Of a stretch of 27,660 nucleotides of DNA, positions 1-7,666 are shown one piece after another. How positions within the stretch are numbered: position 1 is the stretch's first letter; each line of letters starts with the position of its first letter. The stretch covers positions 1 to 27,660 of the forward strand of contig USOF01000001.1 of the NCBI GenBank assembly GCA_900556285.1, given 5' to 3'. The notes below the pieces were generated by a model. It did not search any database. It was given only the letters and a program-made list of their open reading frames with translations, and had not been told where the DNA came from. This DNA is from an uncultured Collinsella sp. GTDB taxonomy: Bacteria; Actinomycetota; Coriobacteriia; Coriobacteriales; Coriobacteriaceae. A program made the position numbers and the translations under genes.

Positions 1-366
1 GCCACCCATGGACTCGTCGGCCTCGACGGCGTCGATAAAGTCGCGGGCGAGCGTGTGGTGCAGGTTCTTGCTCCACCAGGCCAAAAAGGCGCCGAACACG
101 ATCAGCACGACGCCGAACTTGATCCAGCTGCCGCCGGCCACCAGCATGCCGATGCCGATGAGCGCGGCAATCGCGGCGGCGACGTACAGGGAGCCACGGC
201 GCCTGGGCGAGGCGACCAGGCGCGCAAAGTCGGTGACGAGGTCGTTTTCGTACTGATACTCGTTGAGGTACAGGATGCCGTCGTCGGCTGCTGCCTGCGC
301 CTCGAGCGCGACCTCGACCTGGTCGGCTGCTTCGGAGGGAACGAGGTTGCTCTCTGCGTCTGCCAT
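1..366 (-). CDS. Two-helix membrane protein, C-terminus cut off by the window edge
   Basis: I translated this strand by hand. It opens with ATG (complement of 364-366) and stays open for 122 codons to base 1 without a stop, so the 3' end is missing. An AGGAG motif on the minus strand (complement of 377-381) lies about 10 bases before the start. The N-terminal 40 residues are acidic and alanine-rich. A short Arg cluster (residues 53-57) precedes two hydrophobic stretches at about 59-80 and 83-99 that should be membrane helices. The remaining tail (HHTLARDFIDAVEADESMGG) is hydrophilic and probably continues as a cytoplasmic domain. The layout is reminiscent of YcxB-like proteins, which have two helices and then a soluble domain, but I see no diagnostic motif. 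The gene is divergent from dnaX with a 116-bp shared upstream region. Function unknown. Confidence 0.6.
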   Translation of the reverse strand, partial: MADAESNLVPSEAADQVEVALEAQAAADDGILYLNEYQYENDLVTDFARLVASPRRRGSLYVAAAIAALIGIGMLVAGGSWIKFGVVLIVFGAFLAWWSKNLHHTLARDFIDAVEADESMGG

Positions 367-404
367 GCTCTTTGGACTCCTATCGCGGCGGGCTCGCCGT
401 ACGG

Positions 405-412
405 GTTATTAT
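405..412 (+). promoter_or_regulatory. Possible -10 region for dnaX
   Basis: TATTAT at 407-412, preceded by G's, lies about 70 bases before the dnaX start in the divergent intergenic region. No convincing -35 hexamer is seen at normal spacing. A similar string (GGGTTATTA) occurs before arcC at 13205-13213. Confidence 0.3.
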
Positions 413-482
413 GGAATGCAGTATGCCGTGCGACCGCATGGCCGCCGCGGCAACAAGACTCAGTATACCCGGGGGAGCACCC

Positions 483-2906
483 ATGGAATCGTTGTACCGA
501 AAGTATCGCCCGCTCACCTTCGACTCCGTGGTGGGCCAGCAGCATATCGTCTCGACGCTCGAGCACGCTATCACCGAGGGACGCCTGTCCCACGCCTACC
601 TGTTCTGCGGACCGCGCGGCACGGGCAAGACCACCATGGCGCGCATCCTTGCCAAGGCGCTGCTGTGCCGCAATGCCGAGGCAGCGCGCGCCGAGGGTGC
701 AAGCGGCTGCATGCCCGACGGTACTTGCGAGGAGTGCGAGCTCATTGCCGAGGGCAACCACCCCGATGTCTACGAGCTCGATGCCGCAAGCCGTACGGGC
801 GTGGACAACGTGCGCGAGGAAATCATCAACTCCGTCAACTTTGCTCCGGTGCGCGGCAAGTACAAGATCTATATCATCGACGAGGTTCACATGCTCACGA
901 CGGCGGCGTTCAACGCGCTGCTCAAGACGCTTGAGGAGCCGCCGGCACACGTGATCTTTGTGCTGTGCACCACCGACCCGCAAAAGATTCTGGAGACCAT
1001 CCTCTCACGCTGCCAGCGTTTCGATTTCCATCGCATCGGCAACGAGGATATCGAGCATCGCCTGGCATACGTGTGCGAGCAGGAGGGCTTCGATTACGAC
1101 GACGAGGCGCTGGCTATCGTGGCGCGCCATGCAAAGGGCGGCATGCGCGACGCGTTGTCCACGCTGGAGCAGCTGAGCGTCTTTGGCAACGGTTCTGTGC
1201 ATGCGGACGACGCCCGCTCGCTTTTAGGCGAGGTTTCGGACCAGATTCTGGGCGAGTTTTCCCGTGCCATTGCCGATCGCGATGTTGCCGAGCTCTATGG
1301 ACTGATCCGTGCGCAGGTCGAGGAAGGAAACGACCTGCTGGAGCTGACGCGCGACCTGGTAGCGCATGTGCGTGACGTGTACGTTGCCTGCGTTGCCGGT
1401 GCCCGTGCCGAGCTGTTTGAGGGCGGCTCCGAGCAGGCCGAGGCGCTTGCTGCCGAGGCCGCTGCCTTTGGCGAGCATCCTGCCGACCGCCTGGCCCGCG
1501 TGCTGACGGTGCTCGACGATGCCGCACTGGAGATGAGGGGCGCGAGCGACGTGCGCCTGGTGCTCGAGATTGCCTGTACGCGTCTGGCACGTCCCGAGGC
1601 TGATTTAACGATTGAGGCATTGGCCGAGCGCGTGGCACGCCTGGAGGCCATGGTTGCCAACGGCGCCGTGCCGGCGAGCGTGGCTGCTGCTCAGGCCGCC
1701 GCGCCTGCAGCATCCGTATCCGCTGTCGCCCAGCAGCCGACGCTCATTTCGGGCGCCCGTGCTGCCGCTCCGGCGGCATCCGCTGCCCCCGCTGCTACGT
1801 CCGCGCGACAGGGCGGTATGCCTTGGGACCGTGGTGCTGCTGTTCCGACGGCTCAGCCTGCGCCCAAGTCCGCGGCTCCTGCGCCGGCTCCGACGCCTCA
1901 GCCCGTTGCGGCCCCCGCGCCTGCCACCGCTCCGGCACCTAAGCCCCAGTCCAACAATGCCGCCCAGGTTGCCGCCGCCGGTGCCGCCGAGACCCCCGCG
2001 GTCGAGGATGCTGGCGAGCTCCAGCGCAAATGGGCCGAGGTTGTCGAGCGTGTCAAGGCACGTCAGGCTTCCTACGCAGGGCTTTTGCTCAACGCCCGCG
2101 CCACGGCCGACGACGGCTCCAAGCTCACGGTCTCGTTCCCCGCGGGTTCGACTTTTGCCATTAAGATGCTCGGTCGAGCCGATACGCAGTCGGTGGTCCT
2201 GCCGACGGTCTGCGCGGTCTTCGGTCGTCGTACCGTCGACTATGTCCTGGATGGGGGTGGCACGCCGGCTCCTCAACATGAGGAGCATTCTCCATCTGCA
2301 CGGGCTGCGGCATCTGCGGACCCGCAACCCGTGTCCTCGGCGCCCCCTGTATCCTCGAACGCCAGCGCGCCGCAGCAGCAAGCGGCGCCGGCAGCGGCAT
2401 CGACCCCGTCGGCGCCTAAGCCCGCGGCGCCCAAACCGGCTGCTCCGACACCCGCGCCCAGGTCGTCTGACCTGGGCAAAGCCCCCTGGCTACGCTCCGA
2501 CAACCCCGCCGGCGCTCCTGCCACGGGTAAGCTCCCGACTGAGCCCGCGCCCCGTGCGCCCGAGCGCTCTGCCGCTCCCAAATGTCAGCCTGCTGAGTCG
2601 TCTGCGCCGTGGGAATCCGAGCAGGTTCCCTACGACGATGCCATGGTCGGCGGTTTTGCTGCCGATGCTGGTGGGGACGATCTGCCTCCGTTCGACGTGC
2701 CGGGTGCGGCGTCCGCGCCCAAGTCCGCTGCAACTGCCCCCAAAGAGGAGGACGCTCCTGCAGCTCCCTGGGAGTCCAACCCCGGTGCGGGCAGCCCCTT
2801 CGGCCATCAGGGTGCAGCCCCGAGCATCCCGCAGACCGAGGACGAGGCCAAAGCCCTCATCCGCAGCGTCTTCGGTCAGTCCACCATCTTCAAGCCGGTG
2901 GAGTAA
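483..2906 (+). CDS. dnaX: DNA polymerase III subunit gamma/tau
   Basis: This is the AAA+ clamp-loader subunit, which uses ATP to load the sliding clamp and ties together the replicative polymerases. The ATG at 483 gives the canonical N-terminus MESLYRKYRPLTFDSVVGQ, with a GGGGGAG ribosome-binding site just upstream; earlier in-frame ATGs would add an atypical extension. Walker A GPRGTGKTT is at residues 43-51. Four zinc-finger cysteines are at C62, C76, C82 and C85. Walker B (YIIDEVHML), sensor 1 (VLCTTDPQKI) and the SRCQRF motif follow. Residues from about 425 to the end are mostly Pro/Ala-rich low-complexity sequence interrupted by a short conserved block (about 550-640), so the 807-residue protein is a long tau-like form. 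I see no obvious frameshift site for a separate gamma product. It stands 5' of ybaB-recR, as in many bacteria, but a minus-strand gene separates them here. Confidence 0.97.
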   Translation: MESLYRKYRPLTFDSVVGQQHIVSTLEHAITEGRLSHAYLFCGPRGTGKTTMARILAKALLCRNAEAARAEGASGCMPDGTCEECELIAEGNHPDVYELDAASRTGVDNVREEIINSVNFAPVRGKYKIYIIDEVHMLTTAAFNALLKTLEEPPAHVIFVLCTTDPQKILETILSRCQRFDFHRIGNEDIEHRLAYVCEQEGFDYDDEALAIVARHAKGGMRDALSTLEQLSVFGNGSVHADDARSLLGEVSDQILGEFSRAIADRDVAELYGLIRAQVEEGNDLLELTRDLVAHVRDVYVACVAGARAELFEGGSEQAEALAAEAAAFGEHPADRLARVLTVLDDAALEMRGASDVRLVLEIACTRLARPEADLTIEALAERVARLEAMVANGAVPASVAAAQAAAPAASVSAVAQQPTLISGARAAAPAASAAPAATSARQGGMPWDRGAAVPTAQPAPKSAAPAPAPTPQPVAAPAPATAPAPKPQSNNAAQVAAAGAAETPAVEDAGELQRKWAEVVERVKARQASYAGLLLNARATADDGSKLTVSFPAGSTFAIKMLGRADTQSVVLPTVCAVFGRRTVDYVLDGGGTPAPQHEEHSPSARAAASADPQPVSSAPPVSSNASAPQQQAAPAAASTPSAPKPAAPKPAAPTPAPRSSDLGKAPWLRSDNPAGAPATGKLPTEPAPRAPERSAAPKCQPAESSAPWESEQVPYDDAMVGGFAADAGGDDLPPFDVPGAASAPKSAATAPKEEDAPAAPWESNPGAGSPFGHQGAAPSIPQTEDEAKALIRSVFGQSTIFKPVE

Positions 2907-2927
2907 CCGTGCGGGCGGGTATGCTGC

Positions 2928-3401
2928 TCAAGAAGAGGTCTCTTTGTCCGGGCGCATCTGTATTTCGGACATGTGCAACGTGGTGCCGCGTATGTCGCAT
3001 TCGAGCAGACAGGTACGTGACGGTCGGCCTAGGATGCTGAGGTCGATGCGATACGTCGCGCGGCTGTCCGTGTACTCGACTTGCTCGGCGTTAATGGTTG
3101 CTCCGATTGCCAAATAAACGCCTAGCTCGGCATCGACAATCTTGAAGTCCTTTATCTTGACCTTGAACTCTTGATAGAGGGACGGGCTGTTGTAGTAGAC
3201 GGTTCGGGTTCCGTCGGTGCACTCATCGGTCGTCTCCCATTTGACGACGGGCTGGTCCGAGCTGGCTATCAGCAGTTCTGCTCCAAAAGCTATGGCATGG
3301 GTGATGACAACCAGCAATGCCCAGCCGACAAAGAGATAGAGAACCACATATGCAACGGGGTGTTTTGAGCGGATGTTTTGGAGCGCGTTGGGGGCATTCA
3401 T
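2928..3401 (-). CDS. Small membrane-anchored protein of unknown function
   Basis: A 157-residue protein read convergently with dnaX, with only 21 bases between the two stop codons. The start is supported by GGAGGT on the minus strand, a few bases before the ATG (complement of 3399-3401). One strong hydrophobic segment at about residues 17-43 (VAYVVLYLFVGWALLVVITHAIAFGAELLI) should anchor it, and the rest is a soluble domain rich in beta-type sequence (EFKVKIKDFKIVDAELGVYL, then a second half with TYRIDLSIL and TLHMSEIQM). The paired Cys residues near the C-terminus might form a disulfide if the domain is outside the cell. I do not recognise the family. Codon use is less GC-biased than in dnaX. 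It interrupts the dnaX-ybaB-recR order, so it may be a lineage-specific insertion. Confidence 0.7.
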   Translation of the reverse strand: MNAPNALQNIRSKHPVAYVVLYLFVGWALLVVITHAIAFGAELLIASSDQPVVKWETTDECTDGTRTVYYNSPSLYQEFKVKIKDFKIVDAELGVYLAIGATINAEQVEYTDSRATYRIDLSILGRPSRTCLLECDIRGTTLHMSEIQMRPDKETSS

Positions 3402-3543
3402 GGGGCACCTCCAAATTACTATCTATGGCAATCAAATTATACCCTGCCGCCATGTGCGCCGCCTCGAGCAGCGGTTCGGCATTTAGCTATTTAGTGGCGC
3501 ACATGAAATGCCGGATTCGGCTCTACTAGATTGAGTGTGCGAT

Positions 3544-3578
3544 ATTATGCAACCTTGCATAATTCGACCTTGCATAAT
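3544..3578. repeat. TTGCATAAT palindrome plus tandem copy
   Basis: ATTATGCAA (3544-3552), two bases, then its perfect complement TTGCATAAT (3555-3563) form an 18-base palindrome. TTGCATAAT is repeated at 3570-3578, giving a 15-base tandem period (shared ACCTTGCATAAT). This is operator-like. Two further exact copies lie upstream of arcC and of the first sensor kinase. The bound protein is unknown. Confidence 0.5.
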
Positions 3579-3657
3579 CTTTGAGTGCGGTTTGTATTGG
3601 AGGACATGTATATCGACTGAGGTAACACGTCCGCCCCGCTCTCTCGCCGCGCGCCGT

Positions 3658-3665
3658 GGTACGAT
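3658..3665 (+). promoter_or_regulatory. Extended -10 box for ybaB-recR
   Basis: GGTACGAT, 75 bases before the ybaB start. It matches the GGTAYRAT form found before three other genes in this window. There is no clear -35. Confidence 0.4.
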
Positions 3666-3740
3666 TTTTGAGTTTGAAAGTCCCGCCGTGCTCCGGCTGC
3701 CCTTGCAGCTCGGCGTGCGGCCGCACGTAAAGGAGCCATC

Positions 3741-4061
3741 ATGGCCGGTATGAACATGCAGCAGATGATGAAGCAGGCTCGCAAGATGCAGGAGCAGCTT
3801 GCCGCCGCGCAGGAGAACCTCAAGTCCCAGACCGTCGACGCCTCTGCCGGCGGCGGCATGGTCAAGGTGACCGTTAACGGCGAGATGGAGCTCGTCAACC
3901 TCACCATCGATCCCGATGCGCTCGATCCCGAGGACGTCGATATGCTGCAGGACATGATTATGGCTGCCGTCAACGAGGCCGTTCGCGGCGTCAACGAGCT
4001 CGCCAACAAGCAGATGGGCGCCATCACCGGCGGTCTCAACATCCCGGGCATGCCGTTCTAA
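3741..4061 (+). CDS. ybaB: YbaB/EbfC family nucleoid-associated protein
   Basis: A 106-residue DNA-binding protein of the YbaB/EbfC family; members form homodimers that bind DNA in a tweezer-like manner and are usually co-transcribed with recR. The family hallmarks are visible: a Met-rich amphipathic N-terminal helix ([16 protein letters not shown]), the core [20 protein letters not shown], and a C-terminal helix with [17 protein letters not shown] ending in a Gly/Met/Pro tail. Length is normal for the family. The ATG at 3741 has a good AAAGGAG site (3729-3735) five bases upstream. Only 13 bases separate it from recR, which supports one transcript. It may assist recombination or chromosome organisation together with RecR; that link rests on family context. 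Confidence 0.93.
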   Translation: MAGMNMQQMMKQARKMQEQLAAAQENLKSQTVDASAGGGMVKVTVNGEMELVNLTIDPDALDPEDVDMLQDMIMAAVNEAVRGVNELANKQMGAITGGLNIPGMPF

Positions 4062-4074
4062 GACGCGCATATAT

Positions 4075-4671
4075 ATGAGTTCCAACCATAGCCTGCAAAA
4101 ATTGCTCGATGAGCTGGGCCGTCTGCCGGGCATTGGTCCCAAGTCGGCTCAGCGCATCGCCTATTACCTGTTGGAGGCTGACGCCGAGGAGGCGCGCCGC
4201 CTGGCCGAGGCCATCCTGGAGGTTAAGCAGGAGGTTCACTTTTGCAGCCGTTGCTTTAACTACGCCACGGCCGACGAGTGCTCCATCTGCCAGGATTCGA
4301 TGCGCGACACCACTCGCATTTGCGTGGTGGGCGAGCCGCGCGATGTCCAGGCGATCGAGCGCACGGGCAGCTACCACGGTCTCTACCACGTATTGGGCGG
4401 CGTGATCAGCCCCATGGACAAGATTGGTCCCGAGCAGTTGCACATCCGCGAGCTGCTGGCGCGTTTGGGCCACGAGGATATCCATGAGGTCATCATCGCC
4501 ACCAACCCCAATATTGAGGGCGAGACCACGGCGAGCTACCTGGCCCGCACTATCAAGCCGCTGGGCGTTGAGGTATCGCGTCTGGCGAGCGGCCTGCCCG
4601 TGGGCGGCGACCTGGAGTATGCCGACGAGCTTACGCTTGGGCGCGCTATCGAGGCCCGTCGCACGATTTAG
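4075..4671 (+). CDS. recR: Recombination mediator protein RecR
   Basis: A 198-residue RecR, which with RecO loads RecA onto SSB-coated single-stranded gaps. The N-terminal helix-hairpin-helix ([20 protein letters not shown]), a C4 zinc finger (C57, C60, C69, C72) and a Toprim domain ([14 protein letters not shown], later [19 protein letters not shown]) appear in the expected order, and the C-terminal Walker-B-like tail is present. Length is typical. The 13-base gap after ybaB (GACGCGCATATAT) lacks a recognisable ribosome-binding site, so translation probably depends on coupling to ybaB. No in-frame alternative start with a better site is evident. Complete and intact. Confidence 0.96.
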   Translation: MSSNHSLQKLLDELGRLPGIGPKSAQRIAYYLLEADAEEARRLAEAILEVKQEVHFCSRCFNYATADECSICQDSMRDTTRICVVGEPRDVQAIERTGSYHGLYHVLGGVISPMDKIGPEQLHIRELLARLGHEDIHEVIIATNPNIEGETTASYLARTIKPLGVEVSRLASGLPVGGDLEYADELTLGRAIEARRTI

Positions 4672-4708
4672 GTGGCGAGCCTGCTCCTGCCGTATGTTTT
4701 CCTCGCGA

Positions 4709-4738
4709 CGCACGGGGTAGTCATAATTTCCCCGTGCG
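4709..4738 (+). terminator. Hairpin after recR
   Basis: CGCACGGGG (4709-4717) and CCCCGTGCG (4730-4738) form a perfect 9-bp stem with a 12-base loop, 38 bases after the recR stop. It lacks a U-tract, so it may be a weak terminator or an mRNA 3' stabilising structure. Confidence 0.45.
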
Positions 4739-4746
4739 ACTGTAAG

Positions 4747-4832
4747 TTTGTTGTGCAACAAAGATGCTTTGTATCCGCTTATCGCATGGATGCTTCCGCT
4801 CACATCCTTAATTTGCCCATTCGTTGCGCAAC
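4747..4832. promoter_or_regulatory. Paired GTTGYGCAAC palindromes
   Basis: GTTGTGCAAC (4750-4759, core of the longer palindrome TTTGTTG-TG-CAACAAA at 4747-4762) and GTTGCGCAAC (4823-4832) are separated start to start by 73 bases, close to seven helical turns. The second lies just upstream of the likely -10 of the next operon. This looks like a repressor or loop-forming operator pair; the regulator is unknown. Confidence 0.35.
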
Positions 4833-4848
4833 CTTTTGGGTTCGCTGA

Positions 4849-4854
4849 TACACT
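4849..4854 (+). promoter_or_regulatory. Possible -10 for the anchored-protein/kinase/FHA operon
   Basis: TACACT at 4849-4854, with TTGCGC (4824-4829) 19 bases upstream inside the second palindrome. Transcription would start near 4861, next to an in-frame ATG at 4860. Confidence 0.3.
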
Positions 4855-4876
4855 CAAATATGGATTCGAATGAATG

Positions 4877-4901
4877 CGCCGCTCCCGAGCGGCGTGTTTT
4901 T
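4877..4901 (+). terminator. Leader hairpin with U-tract before the 4917 gene
   Basis: CGCCGCT (4877-4883), loop CCCG, AGCGGCG (4888-4894), then TGTTTTT. It has the form of an intrinsic terminator but lies downstream of a likely promoter and only a few bases before the ribosome-binding site GGAGGAG (4906-4912). It could be the end of the recR transcript or an attenuator. Confidence 0.5.
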
Positions 4902-4916
4902 GTTGGAGGAGAACGC

Positions 4917-5822
4917 ATGCGGCCCGGTGGCACTCAGACAAAGCGCGGCACCGCGGTGCGCATGCGGCGCCGACTGGGCTTGGCGCCGCGGGCGTACGCA
5001 CTGCTGTCTTGCTCGCTGGTGCTGGTCATAGCTGGCGTTTCTGCCTATGGCATGACCGTGCCGTCCATGATGCAGGCACATGCCGCACGCGAACCGCGCG
5101 TGGGGCATGAGGTCAAAAGTGATCTGGGCACCACGACTGGATATGCTTGGGCAAGTGTGGTCGCGCATATTGTGTTTGGCGCCGACGACGCGGACGGCGC
5201 CGAGGCCCCGGACAACGAAGTCACGCTTGCCAATGGCAAAACCATCGTGCTCACCAACACCAAGATCATCGATCGGTTGTCCAACAATAGCGTGGCGGCA
5301 ACGGTGAATAAGGTCGAGCAGCAGAAGGAGCAGGACGCCCAGCAGTCCGGAAAGCCCGGTAGCTCGGATACTTCTGGCTCCGGCTCGGATTCGTCGAGTT
5401 CGAGCGGCGGCTCTGGGTCGGGTTCCTCTACCGGAGGGCCTGGAAACGGCGGCTCGACGGGCGGCAACACTGACAACGATGCAAACTCCGGCGGCCTTTC
5501 CGCTGCTGAGGAAGAGAGCATTCACAGTTGGCTTGTGACCAAGTACAACATGCTCGACGGCTATGTTTCTCGTGCCAATGACGTGGTCTCGACCTATAAC
5601 TCTACGGGCGATCCCAGGCCGTGCGACAGCCTGGTCGGGGAGATGTTTGTCATTCGAGCCGAGTTCGGTCGTCAGACATTCTCGCCCCGGTCAAGGTGGT
5701 ATCAGCAGTATGCCAATCTGTGGGGCTGTTACACCAACCTATGTCAATGGGTCGGCCATTACGGCGATGATGACGTCGCGCTCGGTAACTTCAACAATAA
5801 CGTGGCGGCGCTTGCCCTATGA
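4917..5822 (+). CDS. Membrane-anchored protein with Ser/Gly linker, unknown domain
   Basis: A 301-residue protein that I do not recognise. The start at 4917 is preferred because GGAGGAG lies 4 bases upstream; an in-frame ATG at 4860 would add 19 residues and could be used on a leaderless message. A basic N-terminus (residues 9-25) and one membrane helix (about 26-48) suggest a signal anchor with the bulk outside. Residues 49-142 form a small domain (VTLANGKTIVLTNTKIIDRLS), residues 143-193 are a Ser/Gly/Asn-rich flexible linker, and residues 194-301 form a helical, aromatic-rich C-terminal domain with four Cys (CDSLVGEMF, WGCYTNLCQW) that could make disulfides. It overlaps the kinase gene by ATGA, so it is translationally coupled. 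I infer a sensor or target role for the kinase. No catalytic motif seen. Confidence 0.75.
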   Translation: MRPGGTQTKRGTAVRMRRRLGLAPRAYALLSCSLVLVIAGVSAYGMTVPSMMQAHAAREPRVGHEVKSDLGTTTGYAWASVVAHIVFGADDADGAEAPDNEVTLANGKTIVLTNTKIIDRLSNNSVAATVNKVEQQKEQDAQQSGKPGSSDTSGSGSDSSSSSGGSGSGSSTGGPGNGGSTGGNTDNDANSGGLSAAEEESIHSWLVTKYNMLDGYVSRANDVVSTYNSTGDPRPCDSLVGEMFVIRAEFGRQTFSPRSRWYQQYANLWGCYTNLCQWVGHYGDDDVALGNFNNNVAALAL

Positions 5823-7663
5823 TGACCGATCTTGCATCCACCACACCACAATCGCTCGGTCGCGATCCCATGGTCGGCCTGCGCCTGGCGCGTGTCGACG
5901 GGTTTGAGCCGGCCATTGCGCTCGGTCAGGACGAACTGCCTGTCTATCTGCGTCGTTTTACGATACTGTTTGCCGACGATGCCACCATGCGCCGTGGCGG
6001 TATCGGCCGCGTGACGCGTGCTGTCAACGCCCAAGGCGAGGACGTAGCACTCAAACAGCTCATCTTGCCGACGCGCGATGAGTTTGACGACGATGCCGCC
6101 CATGAGTCGCTGGTTGCCAAGTTCAAAGCGGCATTTCGCGAGGAATATGAATGCCATCGCGCCCTTTCGGGCCTTAAGGGCTTTCCCCGCCTCTATGGCT
6201 GGGGCGAGGTTGACGGTGTGCCTGCAATTGTCATGGAATGGGTCGAGGGCGAGACGCTCGCCCGCTTGCGCTCGCGACTCGCCGTGGACGATGCCGGACG
6301 CCTATCGCCGCTTGTGGCGGCGCGTCTGGGTCGCGACCTGTTCGATCTGCTCTGCCGTATGAGCCTGGTGGGCGAGGGCTTTGTCCATCGCGATATCTCG
6401 CCCGCTAATATTATGGTGCGTACGGCGCGCCTGCCGCTTGACCGACAGCTTGCCGAGGGCACCTTTGACCTGTGCCTGATCGACTTTGGCTCGTCGCTGG
6501 CGCTTGAGCCTGCGTCGGCCGTGGCCGGTACCGGCGGCAAGGCGTCGTTTACGGAGCGTTATGCCACGCTGCGTCGCGCGACGGTTGCCTATGCCCCGCC
6601 CGAGATGCTCACCGACGATATTCCCGACCTGCGCGCTTTGCGTATGTCGCCGGCGATTGACGTCTATGCCGCGGCAAGCACGGTTTACGAGCTCATTGCC
6701 GGCGTCGTGCCATACGAAGCCGCGCCGAGCACTTCGGGCACCTCGGGTTCGCGCAAAAAGACGCGCGACATTGCCAGCCCCTACCGTCTCAAGACGGACA
6801 CACGGCCCGACTATCCCATTGGTGCCCATGCGCCCGGTTGTGATTTGACTCAGCTGCTTCGTCGTGAGCCCGATGTGGCGCTCGCCGCGGCCGAGCAGGC
6901 CCAGCAGCTGGGGCTTGAGCCGGATTCCGAAGAGCTACGCGATGCGCTGGCGTTTGTCGATGCCCAGCTGTTCGACGTGGTGATGGCCTGTCTGTCCAGT
7001 CATCAAAAAGATCGTCCCGAGCCGGCGGCGGTCGAGGCGGCGCTCTCGGCGTTTTGTGACCACTATGCGCAAAATGTCGGTCGTTCGCTTCGCGGCGAGC
7101 CGCTCACGCCGTGCCCCATGGATGCGTCTGGCCGCGCGGTTCGTCGCGCGCTGATGGTCGGCGCGACGGTCGTCTGTGGCGTGGTTTGGGCTGTGGTCGT
7201 GGTTTCGGCCGCGCTGCTGGCGTCGGGCGCCCGCGTGACGGCGACTTTGGGATCGCTCGTGTGGTCTGGGTCGCTACCGAGTATTATTGCCGCACTGGCG
7301 TTGGCGCTGCCAGGCATAGCCGGCGTTACCGCGGGGGCACTTGCGCGCAATCGGCGCTCGGGGTTCCTGCAGGGTGTGCTTGCGCTTTCTGCCTGCGAGG
7401 TTCCGGTGCTGGTTGTGGCTGCATGTAGCGTATTTTCCCAACGCGCCGTGATGGGCGGCCTTGTTGCCGCTCTGGTTGCAACCTATACGCTTACGTGGTT
7501 TTTGCTTGCGATGGGCTTTGCCTTTGAACTTCCCGTTTCGGCACCACGACGCACAAAAGCCCAGATGGCGACTCCGCTTGCCGGTGGAGCCGCAGCTGCC
7601 CGTACTTTTGGCGGACCTGTCGAAGTATCGTCCGATTCTATTTCTACGACCAAGGAGGCCTAG
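5819..7663 (+). CDS. Ser/Thr protein kinase with C-terminal membrane helices
   Basis: A 614-residue Hanks-type kinase. The glycine-rich loop is degenerate (GGIGRVTRAV, about 59-68); the ATP-binding Lys is K79 in VALK; the catalytic loop is HRDISPAN with H190 and D192; the metal-binding DFG has D222; and the APE-like motif is APPEML. All essential residues are present, so activity is likely. Residues from about 445 to 580 contain four hydrophobic segments, placing the kinase at the membrane with its catalytic domain first, unlike PknB/PrkC kinases with one helix and PASTA repeats. The gene starts within the stop codon of the preceding gene (ATGATGA) and ends 3 bases before the FHA gene. I infer that it phosphorylates a partner recognised by the downstream FHA protein. 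The substrate and stimulus are unknown. No phosphatase gene is seen nearby. Confidence 0.88.
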   Translation: MMTDLASTTPQSLGRDPMVGLRLARVDGFEPAIALGQDELPVYLRRFTILFADDATMRRGGIGRVTRAVNAQGEDVALKQLILPTRDEFDDDAAHESLVAKFKAAFREEYECHRALSGLKGFPRLYGWGEVDGVPAIVMEWVEGETLARLRSRLAVDDAGRLSPLVAARLGRDLFDLLCRMSLVGEGFVHRDISPANIMVRTARLPLDRQLAEGTFDLCLIDFGSSLALEPASAVAGTGGKASFTERYATLRRATVAYAPPEMLTDDIPDLRALRMSPAIDVYAAASTVYELIAGVVPYEAAPSTSGTSGSRKKTRDIASPYRLKTDTRPDYPIGAHAPGCDLTQLLRREPDVALAAAEQAQQLGLEPDSEELRDALAFVDAQLFDVVMACLSSHQKDRPEPAAVEAALSAFCDHYAQNVGRSLRGEPLTPCPMDASGRAVRRALMVGATVVCGVVWAVVVVSAALLASGARVTATLGSLVWSGSLPSIIAALALALPGIAGVTAGALARNRRSGFLQGVLALSACEVPVLVVAACSVFSQRAVMGGLVAALVATYTLTWFLLAMGFAFELPVSAPRRTKAQMATPLAGGAAAARTFGGPVEVSSDSISTTKEA

Positions 7664-7666
7664 GTC

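Larger units (their letters stand above)
3402..3740. other. Intergenic region before ybaB
   Basis: A 339-base non-coding stretch between a divergent pair of genes. It holds the TTGCATAAT repeat cluster (3544-3578), a GGTACGAT -10-like box (3658-3665) and an imperfect stem formed by CGGCTGC (near 3692) and the GCAGCTCG that follows it. I checked for SRP RNA, which often lies near dnaX, and saw none of its conserved apical loop sequence. Long open frames here have unconvincing composition. Confidence 0.5.

Noticed and set aside
3552..3578. Start of a CRISPR array
   Set aside because: Only two copies of a 15-base unit with no unique spacers and no cas genes.
3402..3740. SRP (4.5S) RNA near dnaX
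   Set aside because: Its conserved apical sequence is not present on either strand here.
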